Of a stretch of DNA of 64,000 nucleotides, positions 1 through 8,882 are shown one piece after another (the first letter of the stretch is position 1; each line of letters opens with the position of its first letter). The position numbers were made by a program, and so were the translations under genes. Source of the DNA: Klebsiella pneumoniae. GTDB lineage: Bacteria > Pseudomonadota > Gammaproteobacteria > Eutrophobiales > Eutrophobiaceae. The stretch covers positions 55,832 through 119,831 of the forward strand of contig CAMDWI010000013.1 of NCBI GenBank assembly GCA_945878555.1, in the 5' to 3' direction. The notes under the pieces were generated by a model. It did no database searches. It saw only the letters and a program-made list of their open reading frames with translations, and was not told the origin of the DNA.

Positions 1-664
1 GGTATCCGACACCTGACTCGGTTTTAAGGTATTGAGGGTCTACAGGGTCATCCCCCAGTTTTTGGCGCAAATGACTGACAACGATACGAAGGTAATGTGT
101 ATCTTCGTGATGGCCCTTGCCCCAGATTTCATCCAGTAGCTGGACCTGTGTAATAACTCGATTTGGAACATTTGCCAGTCGGGAAAGCACGGCATATTCC
201 TTCGGCGTTAAATCAATCACTATACCGTTTAGCATGACCAGCCTTCTGGTCAGATCAATACTCAACTTCCCGTCATTCAGGACTGTCCTGCCTTCCGGTT
301 TGATATGATCCCTGAGGTTCGCCCGGATTCGGGCGAGCAACTCCTCTATGCTGAATGGCTTGGTAACATAATCCTGTGCGCCAGCATCCAGCGCACGGAC
401 CTTTTCCGTTTCGTTACTGCGCACAGACAATACAATCACAGGAATCTTTGACCAGCTCCGCAGTTCGAGCAATAACTGATAGCCTTCCATATCAGGCAAC
501 CCCAGATCCAGTATCACAAGCTCTGGCTGCTGGCGGAGTATGGCGGCAAGACCTGCCTCACCATTCTCGGCTTCTATTACCTCAAAATCAGCGCTTTTGA
601 GAGAAATACGAAGCATCCTGCGTATTTGTACCTCATCATCGATTACCAGTATTTTTGCCTTCAC
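1..664 (-). CDS. kdpE: KdpE-type response regulator (3' end cut by window edge)
   Basis: This is an OmpR/KdpE-family response regulator that would bind DNA once phosphorylated by the neighbouring KdpD-like kinase. The receiver domain covers about residues 1-115, with acidic residues D9/D10, phospho-acceptor D53 in LVILDLGLPD, and the conserved Lys in YVTKPF near residue 102. A winged-helix DNA-binding domain follows. The last codons in the window read LKTESGVGY, the usual near-terminal motif, so only a few residues are missing. The start is a GTG that overlaps the kdpD stop as GTGA, implying translational coupling. No kdpFABC genes lie upstream of the pair, so the target may not be potassium transport. 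Confidence 0.9.
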   Translation of the reverse strand, partial: MKAKILVIDDEVQIRRMLRISLKSADFEVIEAENGEAGLAAILRQQPELVILDLGLPDMEGYQLLLELRSWSKIPVIVLSVRSNETEKVRALDAGAQDYVTKPFSIEELLARIRANLRDHIKPEGRTVLNDGKLSIDLTRRLVMLNGIVIDLTPKEYAVLSRLANVPNRVITQVQLLDEIWGKGHHEDTHYLRIVVSHLRQKLGDDPVDPQYLKTESGVGY

Positions 665-2634
665 GATGACTCCGGGGAGAGTGGTCTATCCAACGGCAGT
701 TCGATGATGAACCGCGTACCGGTATTACCGGACCCTGCGTGGGCGCTTACCCTGCCACCATGCGCAGTGATCATACCGCGACAGATGGCGAGGCCCATTC
801 CAGTATTCTGGTTTTTGTGATCACCATCAGCAACAGCGTAAAACATATCAAAAATCTTTTCCCGCAATGATTCAGGTATCCCCGGACCCTGGTCTTCAAT
901 ATTGATCAGGCAACTGTTGATCTGCTGCTCCACCCATATGCTTATCTTTTTACCGGGTGGTGTAAACTTGGCAGCATTTTCCAGGATATTATACACCGCC
1001 TGCTCTATCAGGACTGCCTGTGCGTACAATAATGGAGCAGGCTCATCATTGTGATACTCGGTGAGTATGTTCGGGAAATAGCGTTTCAGTCTGGCCAGAG
1101 CCGCACCAATAATATCATCGACGGATACCCAGTCGCGACTGATCTGCAAGGTACCATGACCCAACCTGGTCATATCAAGCAGGTTCTGTATATAACTTTC
1201 AAGCCGACGGCTTTCCTGCAGGATTGTCTCAGACAATTCCTGGCGATCTGCCGACTCCAGCTGGATATCACGTATATTCAGCGTTTCTGCCGCACCAATC
1301 ATCGCAGCAAGTGGAGACTTCAGATCATGCGATACAGAGGATAACAAGGCGGAACGGAGTTGCTCTACCTCGGTCTTCAAATGGGCAGATTCAAGTTTTG
1401 CGGTCAACTGGATACGTTGCCAGGCATCTGCGGCCTGTTGCAACATGGCCGCTACCAGATCACGGTCATACGGTTTAAGGCTGGTAGCATCATCTCCGAA
1501 CCGGATCGCCGCAATTACGATGGCTTTATCTTCGCTAATTACCGGGAAAAATGACCACGCAGAAGTGTCGAATGTATCTGTAAATCTGCCCGAAACTTCC
1601 GCATGCAATTTTGACCATTGTATTGCACGCCAGTCTAAGGGATTAAACTGGACTTGCGACTCCGGGTAGAGATTCTGGTCCCGCGCCCCCTCAAATGAAA
1701 CAACAGTTACCTCAGTCTGCAGAACACGACCAAGTTCTCCTGCGAGTATCAGCCATACAGAATGCTCAGCATCTGCAACAGTGAGTCTCTGTCCCAACGC
1801 GCGCAATGCGTCCGTATAACGGTTTGATTCATTTAGCGATATAAACTGGCTTCGAAGATGCGAGGCAGCAGAACCACACAGCAGAGCAATCACGACAAGA
1901 AATACCATCGCTGCTATATCATCCTGCTGGTTAGGAAAGAAGCCAAATATAGGTTGGGCCAGAAAAAAGTCAAAACTCAGGAATGCCAGTGCAACCGTTG
2001 TCATAGCTGGACCTGCACCATGTCTCAGACCGACGATGATTACCGCCAGCACATAAATCAGCACCAGATTTCCACTGCTGAGCCACTGAGCCAGCAAAAT
2101 GGCAAAACCAGTCGCAATGATGGCTGAAAATATCGCATACATATGGTCCAACAAACTTCCAGAAAAATAATGGCGGACTATAGCTTGTGCATGCTGAATC
2201 TTCCGCACGGTTTTTGGTGGTGTACAGACAATCACCTCAGGCATAAGACCGGAGTCGATCAGTTTTTGATAAAGACGTTTGCGCCATGAATATATAAAGC
2301 CTCCACCCCCTGAACCAAGTAACACGATATTAAAATCATGTATATTGATATAGTGAATCACACCGGGCAAAACATCTACACTCCGCAACACCTCAACACG
2401 TGCCCCGAATCCCATTGCAAGGGATAATGAGGACTGTAGCCTGGTCTTCTCTTCCCGCATTATCGGCTGACCTGTGTCGACCCATAATACGACCCATTCA
2501 ACCCTGCGACTCTCCGCAATCTGTTTGCCCCGACGTACAAGATATTCATGATCATTCTGGATTGATATCAATACCAGTAATTTTTCCCTGGATATGTCAT
2601 TTGCCACATTCTGGCTGATGCTCTTGTCATTCAT
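661..2634 (-). CDS. kdpD: KdpD-like sensor histidine kinase lacking the N-terminal KdpD domain
   Basis: This is a membrane sensor kinase of 657 residues; ordinary KdpD has about 890. The order is a Usp-like cytoplasmic domain (about 15-145), four clustered membrane segments of the DUF4118 type (about 165-255), a GAF-like region (about 275-410), a HisKA domain with phospho-acceptor H436 in SSVSHDLKSPL, and an ATPase domain with an N box at N549/N553, DQGPGIP and a GMGLAI loop. The large N-terminal KdpD domain with its Walker A loop is absent. The ATG lies 230 nt from the divergent VanZ gene, which leaves no room for the missing part in frame. It is coupled to kdpE by a 4-nt overlap. The signal sensed is not evident. 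Confidence 0.88.
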   Translation of the reverse strand: MNDKSISQNVANDISREKLLVLISIQNDHEYLVRRGKQIAESRRVEWVVLWVDTGQPIMREEKTRLQSSLSLAMGFGARVEVLRSVDVLPGVIHYINIHDFNIVLLGSGGGGFIYSWRKRLYQKLIDSGLMPEVIVCTPPKTVRKIQHAQAIVRHYFSGSLLDHMYAIFSAIIATGFAILLAQWLSSGNLVLIYVLAVIIVGLRHGAGPAMTTVALAFLSFDFFLAQPIFGFFPNQQDDIAAMVFLVVIALLCGSAASHLRSQFISLNESNRYTDALRALGQRLTVADAEHSVWLILAGELGRVLQTEVTVVSFEGARDQNLYPESQVQFNPLDWRAIQWSKLHAEVSGRFTDTFDTSAWSFFPVISEDKAIVIAAIRFGDDATSLKPYDRDLVAAMLQQAADAWQRIQLTAKLESAHLKTEVEQLRSALLSSVSHDLKSPLAAMIGAAETLNIRDIQLESADRQELSETILQESRRLESYIQNLLDMTRLGHGTLQISRDWVSVDDIIGAALARLKRYFPNILTEYHNDEPAPLLYAQAVLIEQAVYNILENAAKFTPPGKKISIWVEQQINSCLINIEDQGPGIPESLREKIFDMFYAVADGDHKNQNTGMGLAICRGMITAHGGRVSAHAGSGNTGTRFIIELPLDRPLSPESS

Positions 2635-2864
2635 AGTCAGATTATTACACTTTCAAGTCTTGTCTATCCTGTGGTTTTTTTTAATTCGTCCAGCCTGTGA
2701 CATTCTTGTAATCAACGAAGTTACTTAATCGCCTTATGCAGAATGCACCCTGTTGGAAATAACCATTTTTAACGACATGTACGCTGGTGGGCATATCTGG
2801 TATTCTTTCACAAAAGTCAGGGATCTTAATTACATCTGACCTGTCCACGCCGGAATTCATTATG

Positions 2865-3779
2865 CAATACAAGTTTTCAACCCAGGCCAGTCGTTACCTG
2901 CCGCTGTTGTCGATTATTGCTATTTTTCCGTTCTTTTTCACGCCTGGCCCGTCACCCGAAACATCCCGCCTATTTGGTGCCGTCTGGGATTGTGGTCACA
3001 TCGTTTTTTTTGGTCTGCTCGTCTTTTTCCTTAACAGGAAAATCGCGCTCAGAGGGCCGATTACCGCAATTTCACTGACTATAATTGTGTTGGTTGTCGG
3101 TGGTCTCATCGAATTGATCCAGCTAAAGATAGGAAGGGATGGTAACTGGCTGGACGTATATTATGATCTTGTGGGAACATGGATCGGACTGGTCTGGTGT
3201 CAGCCTGTGACCCGAGCTACACGCTATGCCCGTATAGCAATATTTACCCTGACATTACCGGCACTACTAAAAATCCTGCTACTTGCTTTACTAGACTTTC
3301 AATCATCACAGAACTTTCCGGTAATTGCAGATTTTGAGTCCCGTCTGGAATTATTTCAATATCATGGAACACTTGAACGTTCAGCTCTGGTTCATTCCCG
3401 GGGAAATTACAGTCTGCAACTCACACTTCATGCGACCGAGTATTCTGGAATCAATATCAGTCGCTCTTTTGCTGACTGGAACCCGTATAAATATCTCAGG
3501 CTGGATATCCATGTTCCCGACAGCAAACAGCTGGACATTGTTATCCGGGTCAATGATATTTTACACGACAAGGATGGCTGGAAGGATGATGACCGCTATA
3601 ACTACAGGACACGCCTTCACCAGGGATGGAATTACCTGACTCTTTCGGTTGCTGAAATCCGCAAAGGACCGGCGAGCCGGCTTATGGATTTACAGAAAAT
3701 ATCAGCCATTGGAATATTTACAGCAAAATTGCCTGCTGCAAGGATTATTTATCTGGACAATATAAGACTTGAGAAATAA
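2865..3779 (+). CDS. VanZ-like membrane protein with C-terminal jelly-roll-like domain
   Basis: This protein has 304 residues. The N-terminal half holds several membrane helices and resembles the VanZ-like family, with polar motifs such as WDCGHIVFFG and the ELIQ..IGRDGNWLDVYYDLVGT segment. The C-terminal half (about residues 160-304) is soluble and beta-rich and resembles a carbohydrate-binding or galactose-binding-like fold (VIADFES, then SLQLTL, YLRLDIHVP, YLDNIRLEK). I chose ATG 2865 because the membrane region follows at once; an upstream in-frame start would add 26 poorly supported residues. VanZ-like proteins occur in many exopolysaccharide loci, so a cell-surface glycan role is plausible. 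The specific function is unknown. Confidence 0.75.
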   Translation, partial: QYKFSTQASRYLPLLSIIAIFPFFFTPGPSPETSRLFGAVWDCGHIVFFGLLVFFLNRKIALRGPITAISLTIIVLVVGGLIELIQLKIGRDGNWLDVYYDLVGTWIGLVWCQPVTRATRYARIAIFTLTLPALLKILLLALLDFQSSQNFPVIADFESRLELFQYHGTLERSALVHSRGNYSLQLTLHATEYSGINISRSFADWNPYKYLRLDIHVPDSKQLDIVIRVNDILHDKDGWKDDDRYNYRTRLHQGWNYLTLSVAEIRKGPASRLMDLQKISAIGIFTAKLPAARIIYLDNIRLEK

Positions 3780-3782
3780 AAA

Positions 3783-3807
3783 GGGGATGCACAATTTATG
3801 CATCCCC
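3783..3807 (-). terminator. Intrinsic terminator between convergent genes
   Basis: Perfect 9-bp stem GGGGATGCA/TGCATCCCC with a 7-nt loop. Read on the minus strand it is followed by TTTTT, so it best serves the PEP-CTERM gene ending at 3834. It also lies 3 nt past the VanZ gene stop and could act on both. Confidence 0.85.
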
Positions 3808-3833
3808 TGTATTCATAAACTACCAGGTTGCTG

Positions 3834-4592
3834 TTAGCGGGCAGTCGATAATAAACGGCGCCCTGTAGTAAAGGTCACGATTATCAGCATACCCAAGCCA
3901 AGCAACATCAGAGTGCCCGGTTCCGGCACCTCACGAATTTCGCTTGAGGCAGCGTCGTGTGAGAATGGGGCAAAATCGTTTACATCAATATCACTAACAG
4001 TACGAACCCTGGTATTGTACAGATCAAAATGCAGACCAAAACCGTCAGCCAGGTTTGATAGATCCACAGCAAACAACTTGTAGTACAGTGCAGAACCCGG
4101 GTTCAGAGTCGGGTCGCTACCAGTGACATCCTGGGTGTTTACAGCGGCGGATGTCTGACCGGCTACAAAATTGAACTCAAACTCCGCATACAAAGTAGGG
4201 AAAACGCTATGGGAAGATAAATCCTTCGGATCTTTGGGTTGCAAAAATGCGGTATTCTCAATCGGTGGATAACCGTATACCACATCATTCATGTCATAGG
4301 TAACCCCACCAAAAACAAACGACCCAAAATCGACCAGTGTCGGCCCTGACTGTGGGGTAATGGCTATCGATATATAATAATCAGATGCGAGATTAATACT
4401 GCCATCAAGACCATAGGCTACCAGTGTGAAATCATCAGATGTGGTGACAATTGTCTCCTCTGTCCCACCTACATATACACCGTCGATTATGTCCAGCTGC
4501 AAGCTTGGAAGTGCACTGGCGGTGTATGTAGATAAAAGCAGTAATAAACTGCCTCCCAGCACGACCAGATTTTTTACCAGATTGTTTTGCAT
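3834..4592 (-). CDS. PEP-CTERM sorting-domain protein 1
   Basis: This is a secreted protein of 252 residues and a likely exosortase A substrate. It has a signal peptide (residues 1-27, ending near TASA), a beta-rich body without a recognised domain, and a C-terminal sorting tail of 31 residues. The tail is the PEP motif VPEPGT (P223-E224-P225), a hydrophobic helix, and a basic end GRRLLSTAR. The ATG is preceded by an AGGT ribosome-binding site. A textbook -24/-12 promoter sits about 70 nt upstream and a strong terminator follows, so it is a single-gene unit. It probably stays in the envelope or joins the polymer matrix after XrtA processing; the specific role is unknown. Confidence 0.88.
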   Translation of the reverse strand: MQNNLVKNLVVLGGSLLLLLSTYTASALPSLQLDIIDGVYVGGTEETIVTTSDDFTLVAYGLDGSINLASDYYISIAITPQSGPTLVDFGSFVFGGVTYDMNDVVYGYPPIENTAFLQPKDPKDLSSHSVFPTLYAEFEFNFVAGQTSAAVNTQDVTGSDPTLNPGSALYYKLFAVDLSNLADGFGLHFDLYNTRVRTVSDIDVNDFAPFSHDAASSEIREVPEPGTLMLLGLGMLIIVTFTTGRRLLSTAR

Positions 4593-4662
4593 TATATTAC
4601 CTGTTTATGTTTATCTAATTTTCTACATTAATGTTGTTATGGTGTATCTCTACAAAATAAAA

Positions 4663-4678
4663 TGCAATTACCATGCCA
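4663..4678 (-). promoter_or_regulatory. Sigma-54 (-24/-12) promoter of PEP-CTERM gene 1
   Basis: Minus-strand sequence TGGCATGGTAATTGCA matches the consensus TGGCAY-N5-TTGCW. The invariant GG and GC are separated by exactly 10 nt. The start of transcription is expected near 4653, giving a leader of about 60 nt. PrsR, encoded in this window, is the obvious activator. Confidence 0.82.
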
Positions 4679-5047
4679 TAATATTTTACTTTTAAAAATC
4701 AACAACCTTGGGCTATAACTACATCGAAATTCAGATAAATTGTAACCTCCATCGACAGCTGAAATCACTTCTCCACTGTCGCATCCATAAATAATTCTAT
4801 ATTTTACAGATAGTTGCGCTGTCTATCCGTAAATAAAAAGTAGTCGCCTGCCTTGTAAGCTTCATCGACAATTCGTCGCAAGGGGTTCAGTTACGGTAGA
4901 AAGGTGGAAATTATCCCTTTCCTTTAATTCAGGACTCGACTCTATTCTGGAACTGACCCGGTGATGCATGCCCCGGGATATAACCACAGAAAGAAGCCCA
5001 CCTGTATCATCGGGAGTAGTATTCAAAAAATACTCATCTCCAGATAA
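4679..5047. other. Intergenic region upstream of PEP-CTERM gene 1
   Basis: AT-rich region without a credible gene. It should hold activator sites for the sigma-54 promoter at 4663-4678. The only structured signal noticed is a short CGAC-N5-GTCG palindrome near 4871-4883, about 200 nt upstream of the promoter. Confidence 0.4.
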
Positions 5048-5049
5048 AA

Positions 5050-5075
5050 AAAGCCCCGGTTTTATCCGGGGCTTT
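5050..5075 (-). terminator. Intrinsic terminator of PEP-CTERM gene 2
   Basis: Ten-bp perfect stem AAAGCCCCGG/CCGGGGCTTT with a 6-nt loop. On the minus strand the stem runs into a stretch of seven T. It lies 40 nt past the stop codon of the gene at 5115-5825. Confidence 0.9.
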
Positions 5076-5114
5076 CCAATTGAGGACTCTAGCTATTTGA
5101 CTATCAGGTAATAC

Positions 5115-5825
5115 TTATACCTGTGTCTGCGTGCGGCGTCTTGTGCTGAATGCAACCAGACCTACACCAACCAGGAATAATACAACCATACCTGGCTCCG
5201 GAGTCTGAATGACCAGGCTGGAGATGTAAAGCTGGGTGTCCGAGAGGTCGGCGCAAAGGGCACTGGTACAACCGTTAAAGCCGAAGGTGTCATCCGTAAT
5301 AAAGTCAAATGTGCTGCCGACAAGTGATGTTGTGAAGATATGTGTCAGGGAATACTCAGCCCATGCACCACCGTCTATACGAATCTGAAAATCCTGGTCT
5401 GCGGCAAAATCTGTACGGTGTACAAAATTCCTGAACACGATTTCATTGATGGTTACAACCTGACCCCAGGACAGCGTCAGCATCTCTCCACCTGGCACGC
5501 CGTCACCAAGATTATCATCAGCTGAATCAAGACACTCTGAGCCTTCACCAGCCTCAAGTACTTGGCATACACCCATACCACCAGGCCGGTTATCTACATC
5601 CAGGTCATCCAGATAGGCGTAATAACTGGTCGTGCCAGCGACATTGCCACCTGTGACCGTAACCACGGTAGCGCCAGCGCTGTCACCGTCAGACATATAA
5701 GATGAATACCCGCCTTCATTGCCAGCCGCTTCAGCTACAAAATCATATTCAACTACAGCTGCGCCTGCTGTAGTCATATACAGCATCGCGATAGCGCTTA
5801 TCAGTTTTGATGATAATTTGTTCAT
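5115..5825 (-). CDS. PEP-CTERM sorting-domain protein 2
   Basis: This is a second likely exosortase A substrate, 236 residues long. It carries a signal peptide (about 1-23, ending TTAGAA), a beta-rich, acidic and glycine-rich body with four Cys (two in QVLEAGEGSEC, two in NGCTSALC), and a C-terminal tail TPEPGM (P209-E210-P211) followed by a hydrophobic helix and RRR. The body resembles secreted PEP-CTERM proteins of unknown function and has no enzymatic motif. The ATG follows a good GAGGA site. It has its own sigma-54 promoter and terminator, unlinked to but expected to be co-regulated with the XrtA operon. Confidence 0.88.
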   Translation of the reverse strand: MNKLSSKLISAIAMLYMTTAGAAVVEYDFVAEAAGNEGGYSSYMSDGDSAGATVVTVTGGNVAGTTSYYAYLDDLDVDNRPGGMGVCQVLEAGEGSECLDSADDNLGDGVPGGEMLTLSWGQVVTINEIVFRNFVHRTDFAADQDFQIRIDGGAWAEYSLTHIFTTSLVGSTFDFITDDTFGFNGCTSALCADLSDTQLYISSLVIQTPEPGMVVLFLVGVGLVAFSTRRRTQTQV

Positions 5826-5875
5826 TACTAGTTCCTCGTTTTAATTACTGACTTATGATTACTTAGCTATACAAG

Positions 5876-5891
5876 AGCAATAAGCGTACCA
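5876..5891 (-). promoter_or_regulatory. Sigma-54 (-24/-12) promoter of PEP-CTERM gene 2
   Basis: Minus-strand TGGTACGCTTATTGCT fits TGGYAC-N5-TTGCW with GG and GC 10 nt apart. The expected transcript start is near 5866, about 40 nt before the ATG. A very similar sequence recurs at 57935-57950. Confidence 0.8.
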
Positions 5892-6114
5892 ACTTTATAT
5901 ATATATTAAATATCAACTAGTTATGCGAATTTAACCTTGTGTGGAAATTGATTTTTGTAAATTATTCCGACACAGAAACACATGTAAAATTGTACAAATA
6001 ATTTCAATGAAAAAAATAATACATATAAAACAACAAGATATGTCGAGTTGACTCATTTTCACCTGCATCTGACGTATAAGTAAACTATTTCGACATGGAA
6101 ACCTTAGATACGCA

Positions 6115-7305
6115 TCAGAAACTACGAAATACCTTCCTGATTTTTGCACGTGAATCTGCATTTAAGGTACAGGTATATTTCTTGGATAACAGTATCCCGT
6201 TTGCGTTCAGATGCTCCGTGACAGGCAAAACCGGATATGACGCCTGATCATATGCAGGTATATGACTACTGCGTGCTTTCATGACCCTGCATTCGGGGTT
6301 TGTATAAATATGCAGCTTATGGTGAGTTGCGTAAGGCCATGAATAGGCAGTAATTCCTGCCTTTTTTAACGCATCCAGCACCTTTACCACGGCGTTTTCA
6401 CCTTTGTTAATACTGATGGGATATCCTGAAAACAGCCCGCCTTTAACCGAACCTGGATAACATCCGGAAATGGATATCCCGTCTATCCCCGATAGTTCTG
6501 CATCCAGAATTTCGGTATTTTTCCTGAACAATGCATTCTTCTGATTTATAAAATCAAAATCTGCGGCAGCAATTATCGCGCTGATCGGAGCCATTCTTCT
6601 TTTATAGCCGATTCCCGTCCAGCGGAAATCCTCACAATCGAGTTCGCCAAACAAGTTTGCATGCCGATCAAAATGACCCCACATGGACATTTTTATCCAG
6701 GATTTTCTGTCGTTTGTAACGACTATCCCACCTTCTCCCCCGGCAATTGCCTTGTCGCCCTGCAGACTGAATACACCAAAGTCACCCATTGAGCCGCAGA
6801 TCTTGCCCTGATAAACCGCACCGTGCGCATGTGAGGTATCTTCGATAATCACGATATTTCTGCCGGCTGTGAGCGCTTTTAGTCCCTCCATATTTGCCGG
6901 CGTCCCAAACAGATGCACGACGATGATCGCCCGGGTCCGATCCGTAATTTTCCTGCTGACATCACTCACATCAATGGTAAAACTTGCCGGATCGATATCT
7001 GCAAAAACCGGCCGTGCCCCCGCATTTACTATCGGATCAATAGATGAATGAAATGTACATGAAGGTACGATAACTTCATCGTTTACACCGATATCAGCAG
7101 CATAAAGTGCCGCTTCAATGCCGGAGGTTCCGTTGCAAAAGGAAATAGCATGTTTCGTCCCGGTAAATGTAGCAAATCTATTTTCAAGACTGGTAACAGA
7201 TTCCGGATATCGTGAAATCCGGTTTTGCAATATGGCTTTACTGGCTCCGTATACCTGCTTTAACCGAATCCTGGACATTATAGATATGTAGGGTAACAGA
7301 CTCAT
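6115..7305 (-). CDS. DegT/DnrJ/EryC1/StrS-family sugar aminotransferase
   Basis: This is a PLP-dependent aminotransferase of 396 residues, of the fold that aminates keto-sugars attached to nucleotides. Visible family features are the phosphate-binding CNGTSGIEAAL loop (about 58-68), the cofactor Asp D156 in IIEDTSHAHG, and the Schiff-base lysine K185 in SLQGDKAIAGGEGG. The ATG overlaps the stop of the upstream oxidoreductase gene by ATGA, so the two are translationally coupled. The oxidoreductase could make the keto group that this enzyme aminates, but the sugar substrate cannot be read from sequence. The gene lies beside the glycosyltransferase block, consistent with an amino-sugar in the exported glycan. 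Confidence 0.85.
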   Translation of the reverse strand: MSLLPYISIMSRIRLKQVYGASKAILQNRISRYPESVTSLENRFATFTGTKHAISFCNGTSGIEAALYAADIGVNDEVIVPSCTFHSSIDPIVNAGARPVFADIDPASFTIDVSDVSRKITDRTRAIIVVHLFGTPANMEGLKALTAGRNIVIIEDTSHAHGAVYQGKICGSMGDFGVFSLQGDKAIAGGEGGIVVTNDRKSWIKMSMWGHFDRHANLFGELDCEDFRWTGIGYKRRMAPISAIIAAADFDFINQKNALFRKNTEILDAELSGIDGISISGCYPGSVKGGLFSGYPISINKGENAVVKVLDALKKAGITAYSWPYATHHKLHIYTNPECRVMKARSSHIPAYDQASYPVLPVTEHLNANGILLSKKYTCTLNADSRAKIRKVFRSF

Positions 7306-8882
7306 GTTTGCATTTTGTCCTTGAGATGAGATGCAAGCCTCATTGCAATTGCAACGATGCTTAATGTCGGGTTGATATGGCCACCGGTCGGAAAGACCGA
7401 ACTACTTGCAATGTAGAGATTGTCTACCCCGTGAACCATGCAGTTTTTATTTACCACGCCGGACTTTGGATCATTACTCATCCGGGTAGTGCCTATATGA
7501 TGCGAAGAATCTGTAAGTCCATCCCATGGCAGGGAAGGATCAGCAAATCTGCCTTCCAGCCTGCCCAGATTATTTCTGACCAGTATGTCATTAAAAACCC
7601 GGTGGTAGCGTATCATATTCTCCTTTTCCTCGGATGACACAACCAGCCTGACATCAAGCTTGTTGAGTCCCAGCATGTCCCTGTCCATGGAAAGTGATAC
7701 CCTGCTCTCGCGATTCGGTATCTGCTCAAAATGGCTTACCACACCAAGGGTGTCAAACCGAAGCGGCATATTGAAAATAATCCGTTCAAACGCATCGGAA
7801 TACTGGAGAAGACTGGACGACAGTTTGGCCAAACGATGGATGGTATCCTTCGAAAAATTGAATTTTTTGATGAATGCATCAGAGTGCGAAATCGCTTCCC
7901 TGAAACTTTGTGGATAAATAGGCTGGATATAATGATTCAGCAAACGGTGTTCCTTTTGCAGTTGCGGTGACAGTCTCATGCTGACACGCATGTAACCTTT
8001 ATGACTGATTCTGCGCTTCCATATCATAATCGGTGACAACAGCGACTTGTCACGCGGTATTATCTCCCCGAAAATTATCTTGGGGTGTTCATTATAATAC
8101 CGCCCTACATTGTCATAATAATTCCCGAGGCCGGTCGCCTGGGTCCTGTTCGACAGGAGTAATAAACGTGCGTTCTCCCAGCCACCACAGGCGAGGATGT
8201 ACCTTCCTGCCTTCACAAAATATCTGTTACCACCAAGGGTACATACATGGACGCGTTGTACACTGGATGCATTGTTATCAGTTTCCAGATTACTGACGTT
8301 ACTATTCAGCAAAATCTGTACATTCGACGATCTCGCAATTGCTCCTGCATAGGCGACCCTGGCATTCAAGGGCTTGTTGGCGAACAACAATATTTCCGGC
8401 TCAAGTACGGCATCATCCAGAAAGTTGGCAGGCGAATTTTTGATGTAATTCAACCACTTCCGGTTCCGGAAATAATCATACTCGGGCAACTTTAAAAAAC
8501 CGGCTGCCTCGCGATAGTGGGGTTCAAGCTCATCGCTGTTGATCGGCCAACCGCTGTTGGCAATCCACGGACGTTCCTCAAAATCGATTGCTGCCAGCGG
8601 TGCGCAGCCACCATGCCAGGTATTGGTAGAACCGCCCAGGTACCGGTTTCTGGAAATATAGCCTTGTTGCGCCCTGACCGGATGGCCCGAATTGGTGAAT
8701 TCATATAAAGACTGCGTCTTGTCACTATAGGAATGACTGCCGCTTTCGATCAGCAGTATTTTTTTATGTGTATTGATAAACCGGGTTGCTATCGCTATTC
8801 CTGCAGCACCGCCTCCTATGATACACAAATCTGCCTCGAGAGTGGACCCGCCCGGGACATCATTTCCATCAATATCTTTCAT
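7302..8882 (-). CDS. GMC-family FAD-dependent oxidoreductase
   Basis: This is a flavoprotein of the glucose-methanol-choline family, 526 residues from the chosen ATG. The FAD-binding motif LCIIGGGAAGIAIA lies near residue 18. The C-terminal domain holds SHHIGTTRMS and GGHINPTLS, carrying the conserved His and the His/Asn pair expected at the active site. An upstream GTG at 8951 would add 23 residues before the Rossmann strand and looks unlikely. There is no Shine-Dalgarno at a good distance from either start. It overlaps the aminotransferase gene by 4 nt. The likely role is oxidation of a sugar hydroxyl to a ketone; the substrate is unknown. Confidence 0.82.
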   Translation of the reverse strand: MKDIDGNDVPGGSTLEADLCIIGGGAAGIAIATRFINTHKKILLIESGSHSYSDKTQSLYEFTNSGHPVRAQQGYISRNRYLGGSTNTWHGGCAPLAAIDFEERPWIANSGWPINSDELEPHYREAAGFLKLPEYDYFRNRKWLNYIKNSPANFLDDAVLEPEILLFANKPLNARVAYAGAIARSSNVQILLNSNVSNLETDNNASSVQRVHVCTLGGNRYFVKAGRYILACGGWENARLLLLSNRTQATGLGNYYDNVGRYYNEHPKIIFGEIIPRDKSLLSPIMIWKRRISHKGYMRVSMRLSPQLQKEHRLLNHYIQPIYPQSFREAISHSDAFIKKFNFSKDTIHRLAKLSSSLLQYSDAFERIIFNMPLRFDTLGVVSHFEQIPNRESRVSLSMDRDMLGLNKLDVRLVVSSEEKENMIRYHRVFNDILVRNNLGRLEGRFADPSLPWDGLTDSSHHIGTTRMSNDPKSGVVNKNCMVHGVDNLYIASSSVFPTGGHINPTLSIVAIAMRLASHLKDKMQT

